A model generated the notes under the pieces. It ran no database searches. It was not told the origin of the DNA and was given only the letters and a program-made list of their open reading frames with translations. A stretch of 33,086 bases of DNA, from assembly GCA_945898205.1 (NCBI GenBank), contig CAMDHO010000025.1, forward strand, positions 1-33,086, given 5' to 3'. Source of the DNA: Chlamydia trachomatis. Its GTDB lineage: Bacteria; Chlamydiota; Chlamydiia; Chlamydiales; Rhabdochlamydiaceae. Position numbers and translations under genes: made by a program. Shown here one piece after another: positions 15,181-23,692 of this stretch; positions within the stretch are counted from its first letter, which is position 1; each line of letters starts with the position of its first letter.

Positions 15181-16947
15181 TTAGTCGGATAAAAAGCCGC
15201 CGGCTTGTCTTTGCCACATTTTAGAATAGTAGCCGCCCATAGATAAAAGATCTGAATGAGAACCTTCTTCTATGATTTTTCCTTGATCAAAGACTAAAAT
15301 ACGGTCCATCTTAGAAAGAGTGGAGAGTCGGTGGGCTATAACGATAGTTGTACGATTTTGAATAAGGCTTTCTAGGCTGTCTTGAATATAGTCTTCTGTT
15401 ACGGAATCAAGTGCAGATGTAGCTTCGTCCAAAATTAAAATAGGAGCGTTTGTTAGCATGGCTCTTGCTATAGCTATTCGTTGTTTTTCACCACCGGATA
15501 GCTTTGTTCCTCTTTCTCCAACCATGGTATCATAGCCATCGGGTAGTTGTTTGATAAATTCTTCGCAGTGTGCTTTTCTAGCAGCTTCAATCATCTCTTT
15601 TTCTGTGGCATCGATTTTTCCATAGCAAATATTGTCTTTTAAGCTTCTGTGGAAAAGAGATGGTTCTTGAGGGATCAAGGCGATTTGTGTTCTAATGGAA
15701 TTAAGTGTTGCATTGGCTATATCTTGTCCATCAATCAATATTTTGCCTTGTTCTAAAGGATGAAAGCGTAGAATTAGGTTAATAAAAGTGGATTTTCCGG
15801 ATCCAGAATAGCCAACAAGACCTATTTTTTCGCCGCCTTGGATGCGAACATCTTTATTGGTAAATAATTTCCTGTCCTCATAGTGAAAAGAGACGTTTTC
15901 AAAGACGATCTCGCCTTTTGATACAGATAAAGGAGTGGAGCCTGGAGGATCTAGAACATCTTGAGGTTCTTGCATAACGGTTAAGGCTTGTTTTGCGATA
16001 CCAATAGATTGAAAGAACTGAGGTATTTCTTCTCCAGAAAACCAGAGGATAAAAATAAGGTTCCAAGTGGTGTTAAAAATTTGGATTACTTCACCAGTAG
16101 ATATCTTTCCTTGAGTCCAATATAGGATCATAAATCCGTTTAAGGAAAGCCCTCCTATTAAAAAGGCTGAAGATACAAAAATGAACATTACTTCAATAGA
16201 GTGCTTGGATTTGTAGTATTTGGATTGTTCTTCTTTTTGATAGATGGCGATACGGGCTTTTTCAAAGCAAAAGCGAGAAAAAAGATTTACGGCAAAGTTA
16301 TTAGATAGACTGTCGACAATTTTTCCGGCCAGTAGACTCCTGGCTTCTCCGTGAGTGGAGGATAATCTAGCGCATCTTCGAGCAAAAGCGAGGCAAATAG
16401 AAAAGTGGATGGCTATCCATACGGTTGCAATAAGAGCAAAGAGGGTGTTGACTTGAGCAAAAAAGAATATGGTAAGTATGCAAGTGGCAATGGTTGGTAA
16501 AAATAGCGTTAGCATATTTTGTAAGATCAAGGTGGCTTGAATGGTCATGTCATTGATCTTGTTCGACAAACTCCCTGCAAAATGAGAATTAAAATAATTA
16601 GGAGAGTGACGCATAATATGATCAAACATAGTCATTCGGATGTCGGCTTCGAGTTGAGGAAATGCTTTAGCTTGTAAAAAACCCTTACATCGGAAGGATG
16701 CTTCTACAAAAAACCATAAGATAGCTCCGGAAATTAGAGGCCATTTTAGTAACGTCCAAGCAGAAGTTCTGTTAAAATCATATTCAGTTAAAACATCAAT
16801 GATTAATCCAAGGATATAAGGCCATATGGTAGCGTCAAGAGACCAAACAAGGGAAAGAGCGAAGAGAAAGAAAAACGTCCATTTTTGGGACTTTACAAAC
16901 TTCCACATGAAAGAGGATAGATTTTTTGAGAAATAGGTGTTAGGCAT
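15181..16947 (-). CDS. ABC exporter, fused membrane and ATPase domains (MsbA/multidrug type)
   Basis: The start is set at 16947 (588 residues) because the longer frame, opening at 17076, begins inside the pnp terminator hairpin. An N-terminal exporter domain has about six membrane segments between residues 22 and 305. The ATPase domain carries Walker A GYSGSGKST (379-387), IALIPQEPSLF as the Q-loop, signature LSGGE (483-487), Walker B ILILDE (503-508) and the switch histidine in VIAHRLST. Such half-transporters work as homodimers or paired heterodimers exporting lipids, peptides or drugs. No partner half-transporter is adjacent, which suggests a homodimer. Substrate cannot be told from sequence. 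Confidence 0.9.
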   Translation of the reverse strand: MPNTYFSKNLSSFMWKFVKSQKWTFFFLFALSLVWSLDATIWPYILGLIIDVLTEYDFNRTSAWTLLKWPLISGAILWFFVEASFRCKGFLQAKAFPQLEADIRMTMFDHIMRHSPNYFNSHFAGSLSNKINDMTIQATLILQNMLTLFLPTIATCILTIFFFAQVNTLFALIATVWIAIHFSICLAFARRCARLSSTHGEARSLLAGKIVDSLSNNFAVNLFSRFCFEKARIAIYQKEEQSKYYKSKHSIEVMFIFVSSAFLIGGLSLNGFMILYWTQGKISTGEVIQIFNTTWNLIFILWFSGEEIPQFFQSIGIAKQALTVMQEPQDVLDPPGSTPLSVSKGEIVFENVSFHYEDRKLFTNKDVRIQGGEKIGLVGYSGSGKSTFINLILRFHPLEQGKILIDGQDIANATLNSIRTQIALIPQEPSLFHRSLKDNICYGKIDATEKEMIEAARKAHCEEFIKQLPDGYDTMVGERGTKLSGGEKQRIAIARAMLTNAPILILDEATSALDSVTEDYIQDSLESLIQNRTTIVIAHRLSTLSKMDRILVFDQGKIIEEGSHSDLLSMGGYYSKMWQRQAGGFLSD

Positions 16948-17065
16948 TTTTTTTCTATTTTGTTTAGATAAAGTAAAAAGATAGTTTCCCACACTTCTTT
17001 CTTTTTTTTCAATACATTTAATAGAAGAGCTTTGTGAAGAAGGAAATATATAAGTGATAAAAAAT

Positions 17066-17093
17066 AAAAACCCCATTTATTTAAATGGGGTTT
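17066..17093 (-). terminator. Rho-independent terminator of pnp
   Basis: AAAACCCCATTTA (17066-17078) and TAAATGGGGTTTT (17081-17093) form a 13-bp stem with a 2-base loop. On the minus strand it is followed by TTTTTATTTTTT. It lies 29 bases past the pnp stop and separates pnp from the ABC exporter gene. Confidence 0.9.
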
Positions 17094-17121
17094 TATGATG
17101 ATTTTATTTATTAATAGAGAA

Positions 17122-19221
17122 TTATTTTGACTCGGGAGGGAGTGTAGCTTTATGGCTAAGTTTAATTTGTCCGCGATCGTTAACTTCGAGGACTTTAACC
17201 GCAATGATATCACCTTCTTTAACCACTTCAGTAACAACGTTTACTCGACGATGAGCAAGTTCTGAAATGTGGCAAAGGCCTTCTTTTCCAAAAATCTCTA
17301 CAAAGGCTCCAAAAGCAACAATAGATACAACCTTACCTGTGTATACTTTCCCAACTTCCACTTCAGCTGTAAGATTAAAAATAATATCTTTAGCTTTTTG
17401 CATGGCTTCTGGGTTTGTTGAAGAGATACTCACTAGTCCGCTATCGTTAATGTCAATTTGGACTCCAGTTGTTTCTATAATAGAGCGAATTTGTTTTCCA
17501 GCAGGCCCAATAACGGTGCCGATTTTGCTAGGTTTAATTTGCATGGTTTCAATGCGTGGTGCATAACGAGAGAGTTCAAGATTTGTTTTAGGGCAAGCTT
17601 CAAGCATTTTCTGTAGGATGTGAATTCTGCCTTGTTTAGCTTGGGCTAGGGCTACTTGCATGATTTTATGGGTAATGCCTTCAATTTTAATATCCAATTG
17701 AAAAGCGGTAATGCCTTCTGCATTTCCTGCAATTTTAAAGTCCATGTCGCCAAGAGCGTCTTCAGCACCTAAAATATCAGAGAGAATGGCGTATTTTTCA
17801 CCCTCTAAAATAAGGCCCATAGCAATTCCTGCAATAGGGTGTTTAATAGGGACTCCAGCATCCATCATAGCCAAACATCCGCCGCAAATAGAAGCCATGG
17901 AAGAGGATCCGTTTGATTCTGTAATATTAGATTCTAATCTGACAACGTAAGGGAATTTGTCTTGGCTGGGCATAGTCATTAATAAAGCTCTTTCTGCGAG
18001 CTTTCCATGGCCTATTTCTCTGCGTCCTGGTGTTCCCATGCGGCCTACTTCTCCGACAGAAAAAGGAGGGAAAGAGTATTGTAGGTAAAAGCGTCGAACG
18101 CCATCTTCATCTAAAGATTCAAAACGCATCCCTGTTGTTTCTCCACCTAGTGTAGCTACAGCAAGTGCTTGAGTTTCGCCTCGTGTGAAAAGAGAGCTTC
18201 CGTGTGTTCTTGGGAGCAATCCCTGCTCTATGGTAATAGAACGAACTTGATCACAGGTTCTTCCGTCAATGCGTCGGTTTTCTGTTAAAATAGTGGATCT
18301 CATGATTTTTGCTTGCGCTTTTTTAAAAGCAAAGGCAACGTCAACTTTAGAGAAGACAGGCTCTTTTCCTTCTGGGAAAAAGTTTAATGTTACAGCATTT
18401 GAAATAGCTGTTATTGCTAGTTGTCTTTCTAGCTTGTCTTTAATGTTAAGTGCTTTTTCGAGATCCGAATTAAACTTAGATTGAATTTCTTCTATTAAAG
18501 CAGGAGGGGCAAGTCGGATTGCGCTACGGTCTTTGGTTTTACCAACTATTTTTTGCCAGTCTAAAAGATGTTTACAAATGATTTTTATGGCTTCATGACC
18601 TTCTTCAATAGCGGTTAAAATTTGTTCTTCTGAAAGAAAGTCTGCATACCCTTCAATCATTAAAATAGCGTCTTCTGATCCAGCTAAAATTAAATCTAAT
18701 TTAGATATCTTTTGCTCTTCTAAAGTAGGGTTAATAATGAATTTATCTTGAATCATGCCGACTTTAACTGCTGCAACAGGCTTTATAAAAGGAACGTCAG
18801 ATAAGACTAAAGCTGCAGAAGCTGCGCAAATAGCAAGAGGTTCAGGAGAAATAGTGCCATCATAAGAAAATACATAAGAAAGAACTTGAACTTCATTATA
18901 GTATCCATCTTCAAAAAGAGGACGAAGAGGACGGTCTATAAGTCTGCATGCTAAAATTTCTCTTTCAGCAGGTCGGCCTTCTCTTTTAATAAATCCGCCA
19001 AGAGTCTTTCCGCAGGAGGAGAATTTTTCTTGATAGTCAACTCTAAGGGGGAGAAAGTCTATGTTTTCTGCGGGTTTTGTTGCAGAGCAGACGGTTGTGA
19101 GTAATAGGGTGTCTCCGCATTGAACCGTTACGGCTGCATTGGCTTGTCTTGCGATTTTTCCTGTTTCAAAGGTAATTGTTTTACCTCCAACCGAAACGTG
19201 TAACTGTTTTGAATCATTCAT
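17122..19221 (-). CDS. pnp: Polyribonucleotide nucleotidyltransferase (PNPase)
   Basis: PNPase degrades RNA 3' to 5' by phosphorolysis, as a trimer and as part of the RNA degradosome. The 699-residue product has the full arrangement: a first RNase PH domain, a helical linker, the catalytic second RNase PH domain (GGETTGMRFESLDEDG, MGLILEGEKYAILSDILGAED), a KH domain with the GxxG loop IGPAGKQIR and a C-terminal S1 domain (GKVYTGKVVSIVAFGAFVEI). AGGAGCTC precedes the ATG. It lies after rpsO, the conserved bacterial order, separated by a terminator-like hairpin that may allow partial readthrough. Confidence 0.97.
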   Translation of the reverse strand: MNDSKQLHVSVGGKTITFETGKIARQANAAVTVQCGDTLLLTTVCSATKPAENIDFLPLRVDYQEKFSSCGKTLGGFIKREGRPAEREILACRLIDRPLRPLFEDGYYNEVQVLSYVFSYDGTISPEPLAICAASAALVLSDVPFIKPVAAVKVGMIQDKFIINPTLEEQKISKLDLILAGSEDAILMIEGYADFLSEEQILTAIEEGHEAIKIICKHLLDWQKIVGKTKDRSAIRLAPPALIEEIQSKFNSDLEKALNIKDKLERQLAITAISNAVTLNFFPEGKEPVFSKVDVAFAFKKAQAKIMRSTILTENRRIDGRTCDQVRSITIEQGLLPRTHGSSLFTRGETQALAVATLGGETTGMRFESLDEDGVRRFYLQYSFPPFSVGEVGRMGTPGRREIGHGKLAERALLMTMPSQDKFPYVVRLESNITESNGSSSMASICGGCLAMMDAGVPIKHPIAGIAMGLILEGEKYAILSDILGAEDALGDMDFKIAGNAEGITAFQLDIKIEGITHKIMQVALAQAKQGRIHILQKMLEACPKTNLELSRYAPRIETMQIKPSKIGTVIGPAGKQIRSIIETTGVQIDINDSGLVSISSTNPEAMQKAKDIIFNLTAEVEVGKVYTGKVVSIVAFGAFVEIFGKEGLCHISELAHRRVNVVTEVVKEGDIIAVKVLEVNDRGQIKLSHKATLPPESK

Positions 19222-19426
19222 TTAAGAGCTCCTTAAAAGCTGTAGATTGTAAGTGTTATTTGTGATCTATAGTCGGGAAGATGAACTGACCCATTTGGAT
19301 AGAAAGCGAGAAATTTCTTTCTGCCCAAATGGACCTTTCATCAAACATCGACTTAAGCTGAAGAATTTTTTCGAATTCTCGAGCGTTTGAGTGTATAGTA
19401 GAAAAGAATAGAAAAGCAAAAGAAAA

Positions 19427-19476
19427 AGAAAAAACCACTTTAAATTGTAAGACTTACAATGATAAAGTGGCTTTTT
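19427..19476 (-). terminator. Terminator hairpin between rpsO and pnp
   Basis: Outer arms CCACTTTA (19435-19442) and TAAAGTGG (19463-19470) enclose inner arms ATTGTAAG (19444-19451) and CTTACAAT (19453-19460), with T-rich sequence following on the minus strand. It begins 10 bases after the rpsO stop. In other bacteria the rpsO-pnp spacer is also a termination and RNase processing site. Confidence 0.85.
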
Positions 19477-19485
19477 TGAGGTTGG

Positions 19486-19755
19486 TTATTTTCTCAGGTT
19501 TAAGCGAACGATCAGGTTTTGATAGCGCTTAGTGTCTGTTGAATTCAAATAGTCGAGAAGTTTCCTTCTTTGACCGACTAGTTTGAGCAAGGCAAGCCTT
19601 GAGCCGTGATCCTTAGTGGCGACTTTCAAATGTTCTGTGAGTTCTGCTATTCTTTCTGTTAAAATAGCAATTTGAACATCAGCAGAACCTGTATCTTTTT
19701 CATGGAGTTGAAATTTTTTTGTAATTTCTTCCTTGGTACCTTTATCTAAAGACAT
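19486..19755 (-). CDS. rpsO: 30S ribosomal protein S15
   Basis: The 89-residue product is the normal S15 length and starts [20 protein letters not shown] with the conserved [16 protein letters not shown] and [29 protein letters not shown] segments that bind 16S rRNA helices in the central domain. A GGGAG ribosome-binding site precedes the ATG. A near-consensus promoter lies 73-101 bases upstream. Confidence 0.98.
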   Translation of the reverse strand: MSLDKGTKEEITKKFQLHEKDTGSADVQIAILTERIAELTEHLKVATKDHGSRLALLKLVGQRRKLLDYLNSTDTKRYQNLIVRLNLRK

Positions 19756-19827
19756 AATCTATATTCTCCCTTTTATTGAGAGTTTTAAACGGTAGGCAAA
19801 ACTTAAAAAGTATAAAACATAGTGAAA

Positions 19828-19856
19828 ATTATAACCTAAACGGCTAAAGCGATCAA
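19828..19856 (-). promoter_or_regulatory. Sigma70-type promoter of rpsO
   Basis: On the minus strand TTGATC (19856-19851) is followed after 17 bases by a perfect TATAAT (19833-19828). This implies a leader of about 65 bases before rpsO, long enough for the feedback regulation by S15 that is known in other bacteria. Confidence 0.7.
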
Positions 19857-19992
19857 CTTAAACTTTTTAGCCTATCTCTTTGAATTTTTTTTAATGTCTT
19901 TCAAGGAGAGGCTTTCTTGCAATTTGAAAGGTAGCCTGTTACAGTTCTTCTGAACACAATCCTATCAGAATTCAGCTTAAAGGTGAAACATT

Positions 19993-20652
19993 ATGATCTC
20001 AAAGTCGCAATACAAAATTAAAATTGATCTGCTTTCTCCATTTTTGGAAGAGCTTTGTAAGGGAATTAAAAAAGAAATTAGGCAAGAGTTTATTCAGAAG
20101 GGGCTATTTAAAAAGAGTGAAAGTAATGTGGAGTGGAAGGAAGTTGCTCAGTTTTTTTATAAAAAAATAGTGGAAGAAGGTGATGAAAACGTAGGTGAGT
20201 GGTTAGCTTCTTCTTGGGTTTGTAAAAATGGGGAAATTTTTCAACATTTTCATGAAGAGCTTTCTTTAATAGACAAGCAATATGAAAATTTAGTAGGTAT
20301 TCCTTTAGAATTAGAGCAGAAAATAAAGGATTTGTCAGTAAGTAAATTTGGTTTTTTACGGGTCTATCTATTTTGTGTTTTAAATTCGGTTGTTTTTTCA
20401 TCTGAAGTATTTGAAAGTCTTCGCAAGGCTGCTTTGGAAGAGGTTTCTTCATCTAAAGAATCTTTAGAAGCAGCTAGAAAAATTTCTTCTGTAGAAGAGT
20501 TGGAGAAAGTTTTTGAATTGGAAAAAAAGAAAATAGAAGAAAAGTATGAGAAGAGAATGCAGGGTGTTTTAAAAAAATATCAAATAGAAGTGGATGGCTA
20601 TCGAAAGCAAATTGGTCAGCTTCAAAAAAAACTAGAGAAACTGCATGTTTGA
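19993..20652 (+). CDS. Hypothetical helical protein with C-terminal coiled coil
   Basis: The 219-residue product has no signal peptide and one hydrophobic stretch (about 115-135, FGFLRVYLFCVLNSVVF) too polar at its edges to be a sure membrane span. From about residue 150 to the end it is a charged heptad-like helix (KVFELEKKKIEEKYEKRM, QIGQLQKKLEKL), a probable coiled coil. AAAGGTG precedes the ATG. It overlaps tadA by 8 bases and heads the long plus-strand operon. Chlamydia also has an uncharacterised gene beside tadA; equivalence is assumed from position only. Confidence 0.75.
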   Translation: MISKSQYKIKIDLLSPFLEELCKGIKKEIRQEFIQKGLFKKSESNVEWKEVAQFFYKKIVEEGDENVGEWLASSWVCKNGEIFQHFHEELSLIDKQYENLVGIPLELEQKIKDLSVSKFGFLRVYLFCVLNSVVFSSEVFESLRKAALEEVSSSKESLEAARKISSVEELEKVFELEKKKIEEKYEKRMQGVLKKYQIEVDGYRKQIGQLQKKLEKLHV

Positions 20653-21115
20653 ATTTGATGAATCATTTATGTTAGAAGCGTTAGAGGAAGCAAAGAAAGC
20701 TTTTGTGTTAGGAGAGGTGCCGGTTGGTGCTGTTGCTACGTACAAAGGGGTAGTTATTTCTAGAGCTTTTAATCAGGTGGAATCTTTAAAAGATGCTTCA
20801 GCTCATGCGGAGTTGCTTTGTTTGAGGAAGGCTGCAGAAGTTTTAGGAGGGTGGCGTCTTTTAGGAGTGACTCTGTATACTACATTGGAGCCTTGTAGTA
20901 TGTGTTCTGGGGCTTTATTTTCTTTTCGAGTAGATAGGCTTGTTTGGGGGGCGCCAGATGTAAGGCAGGGCGCTGATGGCAGTTTTGCATCTCTTTTAAC
21001 GTTAAAGCATCCAATTCATCAGGTGGCTGTTACGAGAAATGTTTTGTCAGAGCCGTCTTCTTGTCTTATGAAAACTTTTTTCGAAACGAGGAGGGGAAAA
21101 ACATGTGTGAAGTGA
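20645..21115 (+). CDS. tadA: tRNA-specific adenosine deaminase TadA
   Basis: TadA converts the wobble adenosine of tRNA-Arg(ACG) to inosine. The 156-residue product has the zinc deaminase motif HAE (His54, proton-shuttle Glu56) and PCSMC (Cys84 and Cys87), with the MLEALEEAKKAFVLGEVPVGAV N-terminus and ARVDRLVWGAPD-like segment (FRVDRLVWGAPDVRQGADGS). It starts within the preceding gene and overlaps the next small gene by 13 bases, so all three are tightly coupled. Confidence 0.95.
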   Translation: MFEFDESFMLEALEEAKKAFVLGEVPVGAVATYKGVVISRAFNQVESLKDASAHAELLCLRKAAEVLGGWRLLGVTLYTTLEPCSMCSGALFSFRVDRLVWGAPDVRQGADGSFASLLTLKHPIHQVAVTRNVLSEPSSCLMKTFFETRRGKTCVK

Positions 21116-21327
21116 TTTTTGAAGAGCTTGCAGATCAGCAAAGAAAGCGATTGGGGAAGTTTGCTAGAACGCTCATCCCTCGCCTTACAGAGGATGACCT
21201 GCTTCAGCCTAATGATTTTCCGGCTCTTGAGAATCATCCTTATTTTCGTTATGAAGAAGGGGTGTTAGAGGGGATTTTAACAGCTCGAATGGCTTATCTT
21301 GCTTGGAAAAAGCAAGAGGTCGAGTAA
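21103..21327 (+). CDS. Small conserved-looking hypothetical protein, 74 residues
   Basis: The ATG at 21103 is chosen because GAGGAGGGG lies just upstream; a longer reading from 21061 has no ribosome-binding site and sits wholly inside tadA. The product reads MCEVIFEELADQQRKRLGKF, then TLIPRLTEDDLLQPNDFPAL and HPYFRYEEGVLEGILTARMA. It is soluble and helical, with no known catalytic motif. The compact TEDDLLQPNDFP...HPYFRYEEG core looks strongly constrained. I believe similar short proteins occur beside tadA in other Chlamydiae but cannot confirm it here. Confidence 0.7.
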   Translation: MCEVIFEELADQQRKRLGKFARTLIPRLTEDDLLQPNDFPALENHPYFRYEEGVLEGILTARMAYLAWKKQEVE

Positions 21328-21403
21328 AAGGGCTTGTTTTTAATTGGATAGTACGCTTTACTGTCTGGTTTTTATTGTATGTGAATATATTAGGAGTTTT
21401 TTT

Positions 21404-21715
21404 ATGAAAAAGCAAGTGCATCCACCATATCAGGAGATTCTTTTTGTAGATTCTTCTACGGGTTTTGAGTTTGTTTGCGGGTCTACATTACAGCCAAAAG
21501 AAAAGCAAATGCATCAGGGTAAGGAATATCCTGTTTACCGCGTCTCTGTTTCTTCTTCTTCTCATCCGTTTTTTACGAAGAGTAATCAGCTTATTGACTC
21601 TGAAGGTCGAATTGATAAGTTTATGAAAAAGTACAAAAAGAAAGAGGTTCTAGTAGAAGCTGTAGAAGCTGTAGAAGAAACGTCTGACAAAAAAGGTCAA
21701 AAAAAGAAGAAGTAA
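21404..21715 (+). CDS. rpmE2: 50S ribosomal protein L31 type B
   Basis: The start is placed at 21404, where TAGGAG sits upstream; the first 20 codons of the longer frame are not L31. The 103-residue product has the zinc-independent type B L31 core ([52 protein letters not shown]) without the paired CxxC motifs. The last 25 residues are a Glu/Val then Lys-rich extension ([19 protein letters not shown]). It precedes prfA by 9 bases. Confidence 0.93.
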   Translation: MKKQVHPPYQEILFVDSSTGFEFVCGSTLQPKEKQMHQGKEYPVYRVSVSSSSHPFFTKSNQLIDSEGRIDKFMKKYKKKEVLVEAVEAVEETSDKKGQKKKK

Positions 21716-21724
21716 GATTAACTT

Positions 21725-22801
21725 ATGGAAGAGAGAATACGCGGGCTTCTATCTCGCTTAGAAAAAGTGGAAGAACTATTAGGACAAACGCATGTTCTCT
21801 CGAACCAAAAAGAGTATCGTCTTTTAACTCAAGAACACGCTTACTTATCAGAGATTAAGGAAGCTTGGTCTTGTTTGTCTATGTCTAAAAAACAACTAGA
21901 AGAAAATCAGTCTCTTTTAAAGATAGAAGAAGATGATGAGTTTTTACAGATCATTCGAGATGAGATTCTAACTCTGCAATCTAGTATTCCTGTTCAATTA
22001 AAGCGTTTAGAAACTTTGCTGGTTCCTCCAGATCCTGCGGATAGTCGTAATTTCATTCTTGAACTGCGTGCAGGAACGGGAGGTGATGAAGCGGCTATTT
22101 TTGTAGGAGACTGCGTTCGCATGTACAAATGTTATGCAGATCGAAAAGGGTGGAAGTATGAGCTTTTAACGGCGAGTCCTTCTGAGATGGGGGGGTTTAA
22201 AGAGTATATTATGCTCGTTTCTGGAAATAATGCTTATCGCTTGATGCAGTATGAGGCAGGGACTCATAGAGTTCAAAGAGTGCCTAAAACAGAGGCTCAA
22301 GGTAGGGTTCACACCTCAGCAATTACTGTGGCTGTTTTATTGGAACCCGATGAAGAAGAGCCTATTAATATTGATGAAAGGGATTTGAGGATAGATACTT
22401 ATCGATCTTCAGGGGCTGGAGGTCAGCATGTTAATACAACAGATTCAGCGGTTCGAATTACTCACTTGCCGACAGGCACTGTAGTTTATTGTCAGGAAGA
22501 AAGAAGTCAGCATAAGAATAAAGATAAAGCAATGAAGATTCTTTCTGCTAAAATCTTAGAAGAGCAAAGACGGAAGGCAGATTTAGAAGTTTCTGGGATG
22601 CGTTTATCTCAAGTGGGAAGTGGCGATCGTTCTGAGCGCATTAGAACCTATAATTTCTCTCAAAATAGGGTGACTGATCATCGAGTAGATCTAACTTTAT
22701 ATAAGTTAGATCATATTATGGATGGAGATCTGGATGATATAACAGAAGTTTTGGTTCAGCACTCTTATAAACGAAAGCTTTCTGGGGAGAAAGCAGTATG
22801 A
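21725..22801 (+). CDS. prfA: Peptide chain release factor 1
   Basis: RF1 terminates translation at UAA and UAG. The 358-residue product has the expected length, with the codon-reading PxT tripeptide as PKT (187-189) in [19 protein letters not shown]. The peptidyl-tRNA hydrolysis motif GGQ is at 232-234 in [17 protein letters not shown]. PxT marks it as RF1 and not RF2, and there is no internal frameshift site. Its stop overlaps prmC (ATGA), which encodes the enzyme that methylates this GGQ glutamine. Confidence 0.98.
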   Translation: MEERIRGLLSRLEKVEELLGQTHVLSNQKEYRLLTQEHAYLSEIKEAWSCLSMSKKQLEENQSLLKIEEDDEFLQIIRDEILTLQSSIPVQLKRLETLLVPPDPADSRNFILELRAGTGGDEAAIFVGDCVRMYKCYADRKGWKYELLTASPSEMGGFKEYIMLVSGNNAYRLMQYEAGTHRVQRVPKTEAQGRVHTSAITVAVLLEPDEEEPINIDERDLRIDTYRSSGAGGQHVNTTDSAVRITHLPTGTVVYCQEERSQHKNKDKAMKILSAKILEEQRRKADLEVSGMRLSQVGSGDRSERIRTYNFSQNRVTDHRVDLTLYKLDHIMDGDLDDITEVLVQHSYKRKLSGEKAV

Positions 22802-23646
22802 AGTTTTTAGGTGAAGTTCTTAGTCTTTCAGTGCAATACTTAAAAGAAAAGGAAGTGACATCTCCTCGTCTTGTGGCGGAATCTCTTTTATCTCATATTC
22901 TTGATGTGAAACGCATGGATTTGTATTTGAGATTTGAGTGTCCGTTGGAGGAGAGAGAGTTGTCTTTATTTCGCCTAGCTTTAAAAAAAGCGGCGTTGGG
23001 GGAACCAGTAGAATATATTTTATCTAGTGTGGTTTTTTATGGATTAAAACTTTTTGTATCCCCAAGTGTTTTGATTCCTCGTCAAGAGACAGAGATTCTA
23101 GTAGATCTAGCTGCGATGGTTTTAGGAAAAGAAGAGTTGCAAGGAAAAGTTTTATTTGATGTGTGTTCAGGATCTGGGTGTATTGGATTGAGTTTGAAAA
23201 AAAAGTTTCCTCAGCTTTCAGTGTTTCTTTCAGATATAAGCCAAGAAGCGTTGAGTGTTAGTCAAAGATCTGCTGAAACGCATGATTTGGATGTTCTTTT
23301 AATGCAGGGGGATCTGATGGCTCCATTTGAAGGGGTAAAAGCAGATTTTGTGTTTTGTAATCCTCCCTATATCTCTGATTTAGAGTATGAAGAGCTTTCT
23401 TTTTCTGTGAAAGGGTATGAACCAAAGTTGGCTTTGGTTGGTGGAATTACAGGTTTGGAGTTTTATCAAAGGTTAGCTGCAGATCTTCCAAACTACGTAA
23501 ACCACGGAGCTAGAGTGTTTTTTGAAATTGGGTATCAACAAGCGGAAGATGTAAGTAAAATTTTTTCTACTGCTTGTTGGGTGAGAAAAGAAGTTAAGAA
23601 GGACTGGTCTGGAAAGGATCGATTCTTTTTCCTTGAAATAGAATGA
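22798..23646 (+). CDS. prmC: Release factor glutamine methyltransferase PrmC (HemK)
   Basis: PrmC N5-methylates the glutamine of GGQ in RF1/RF2 using S-adenosylmethionine. The 282-residue product has a helical N-terminal substrate domain (1-75), [12 protein letters not shown], the SAM-binding [10 protein letters not shown] (121-130) and the catalytic NPPY (188-191). It is translated from the ATG overlapping the prfA stop, which matches enzyme to substrate. Confidence 0.96.
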   Translation: MKFLGEVLSLSVQYLKEKEVTSPRLVAESLLSHILDVKRMDLYLRFECPLEERELSLFRLALKKAALGEPVEYILSSVVFYGLKLFVSPSVLIPRQETEILVDLAAMVLGKEELQGKVLFDVCSGSGCIGLSLKKKFPQLSVFLSDISQEALSVSQRSAETHDLDVLLMQGDLMAPFEGVKADFVFCNPPYISDLEYEELSFSVKGYEPKLALVGGITGLEFYQRLAADLPNYVNHGARVFFEIGYQQAEDVSKIFSTACWVRKEVKKDWSGKDRFFFLEIE

Positions 23647-23692
23647 CTTTCTCGTTTATCTTATATGGCAACCTATAAATTGTTTATACATT

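Noticed and set aside
16948-17076. Longer start for the ABC exporter at 17076
   Set aside because: That start lies inside the pnp terminator hairpin and adds 43 residues with no exporter similarity; 16947 begins the conserved domain cleanly.
19256-19438. 60-codon minus-strand frame between rpsO and pnp
   Set aside because: It starts inside the rpsO terminator region, has no ribosome-binding site and resembles nothing; the spacer is explained by the terminator hairpin and pnp leader.
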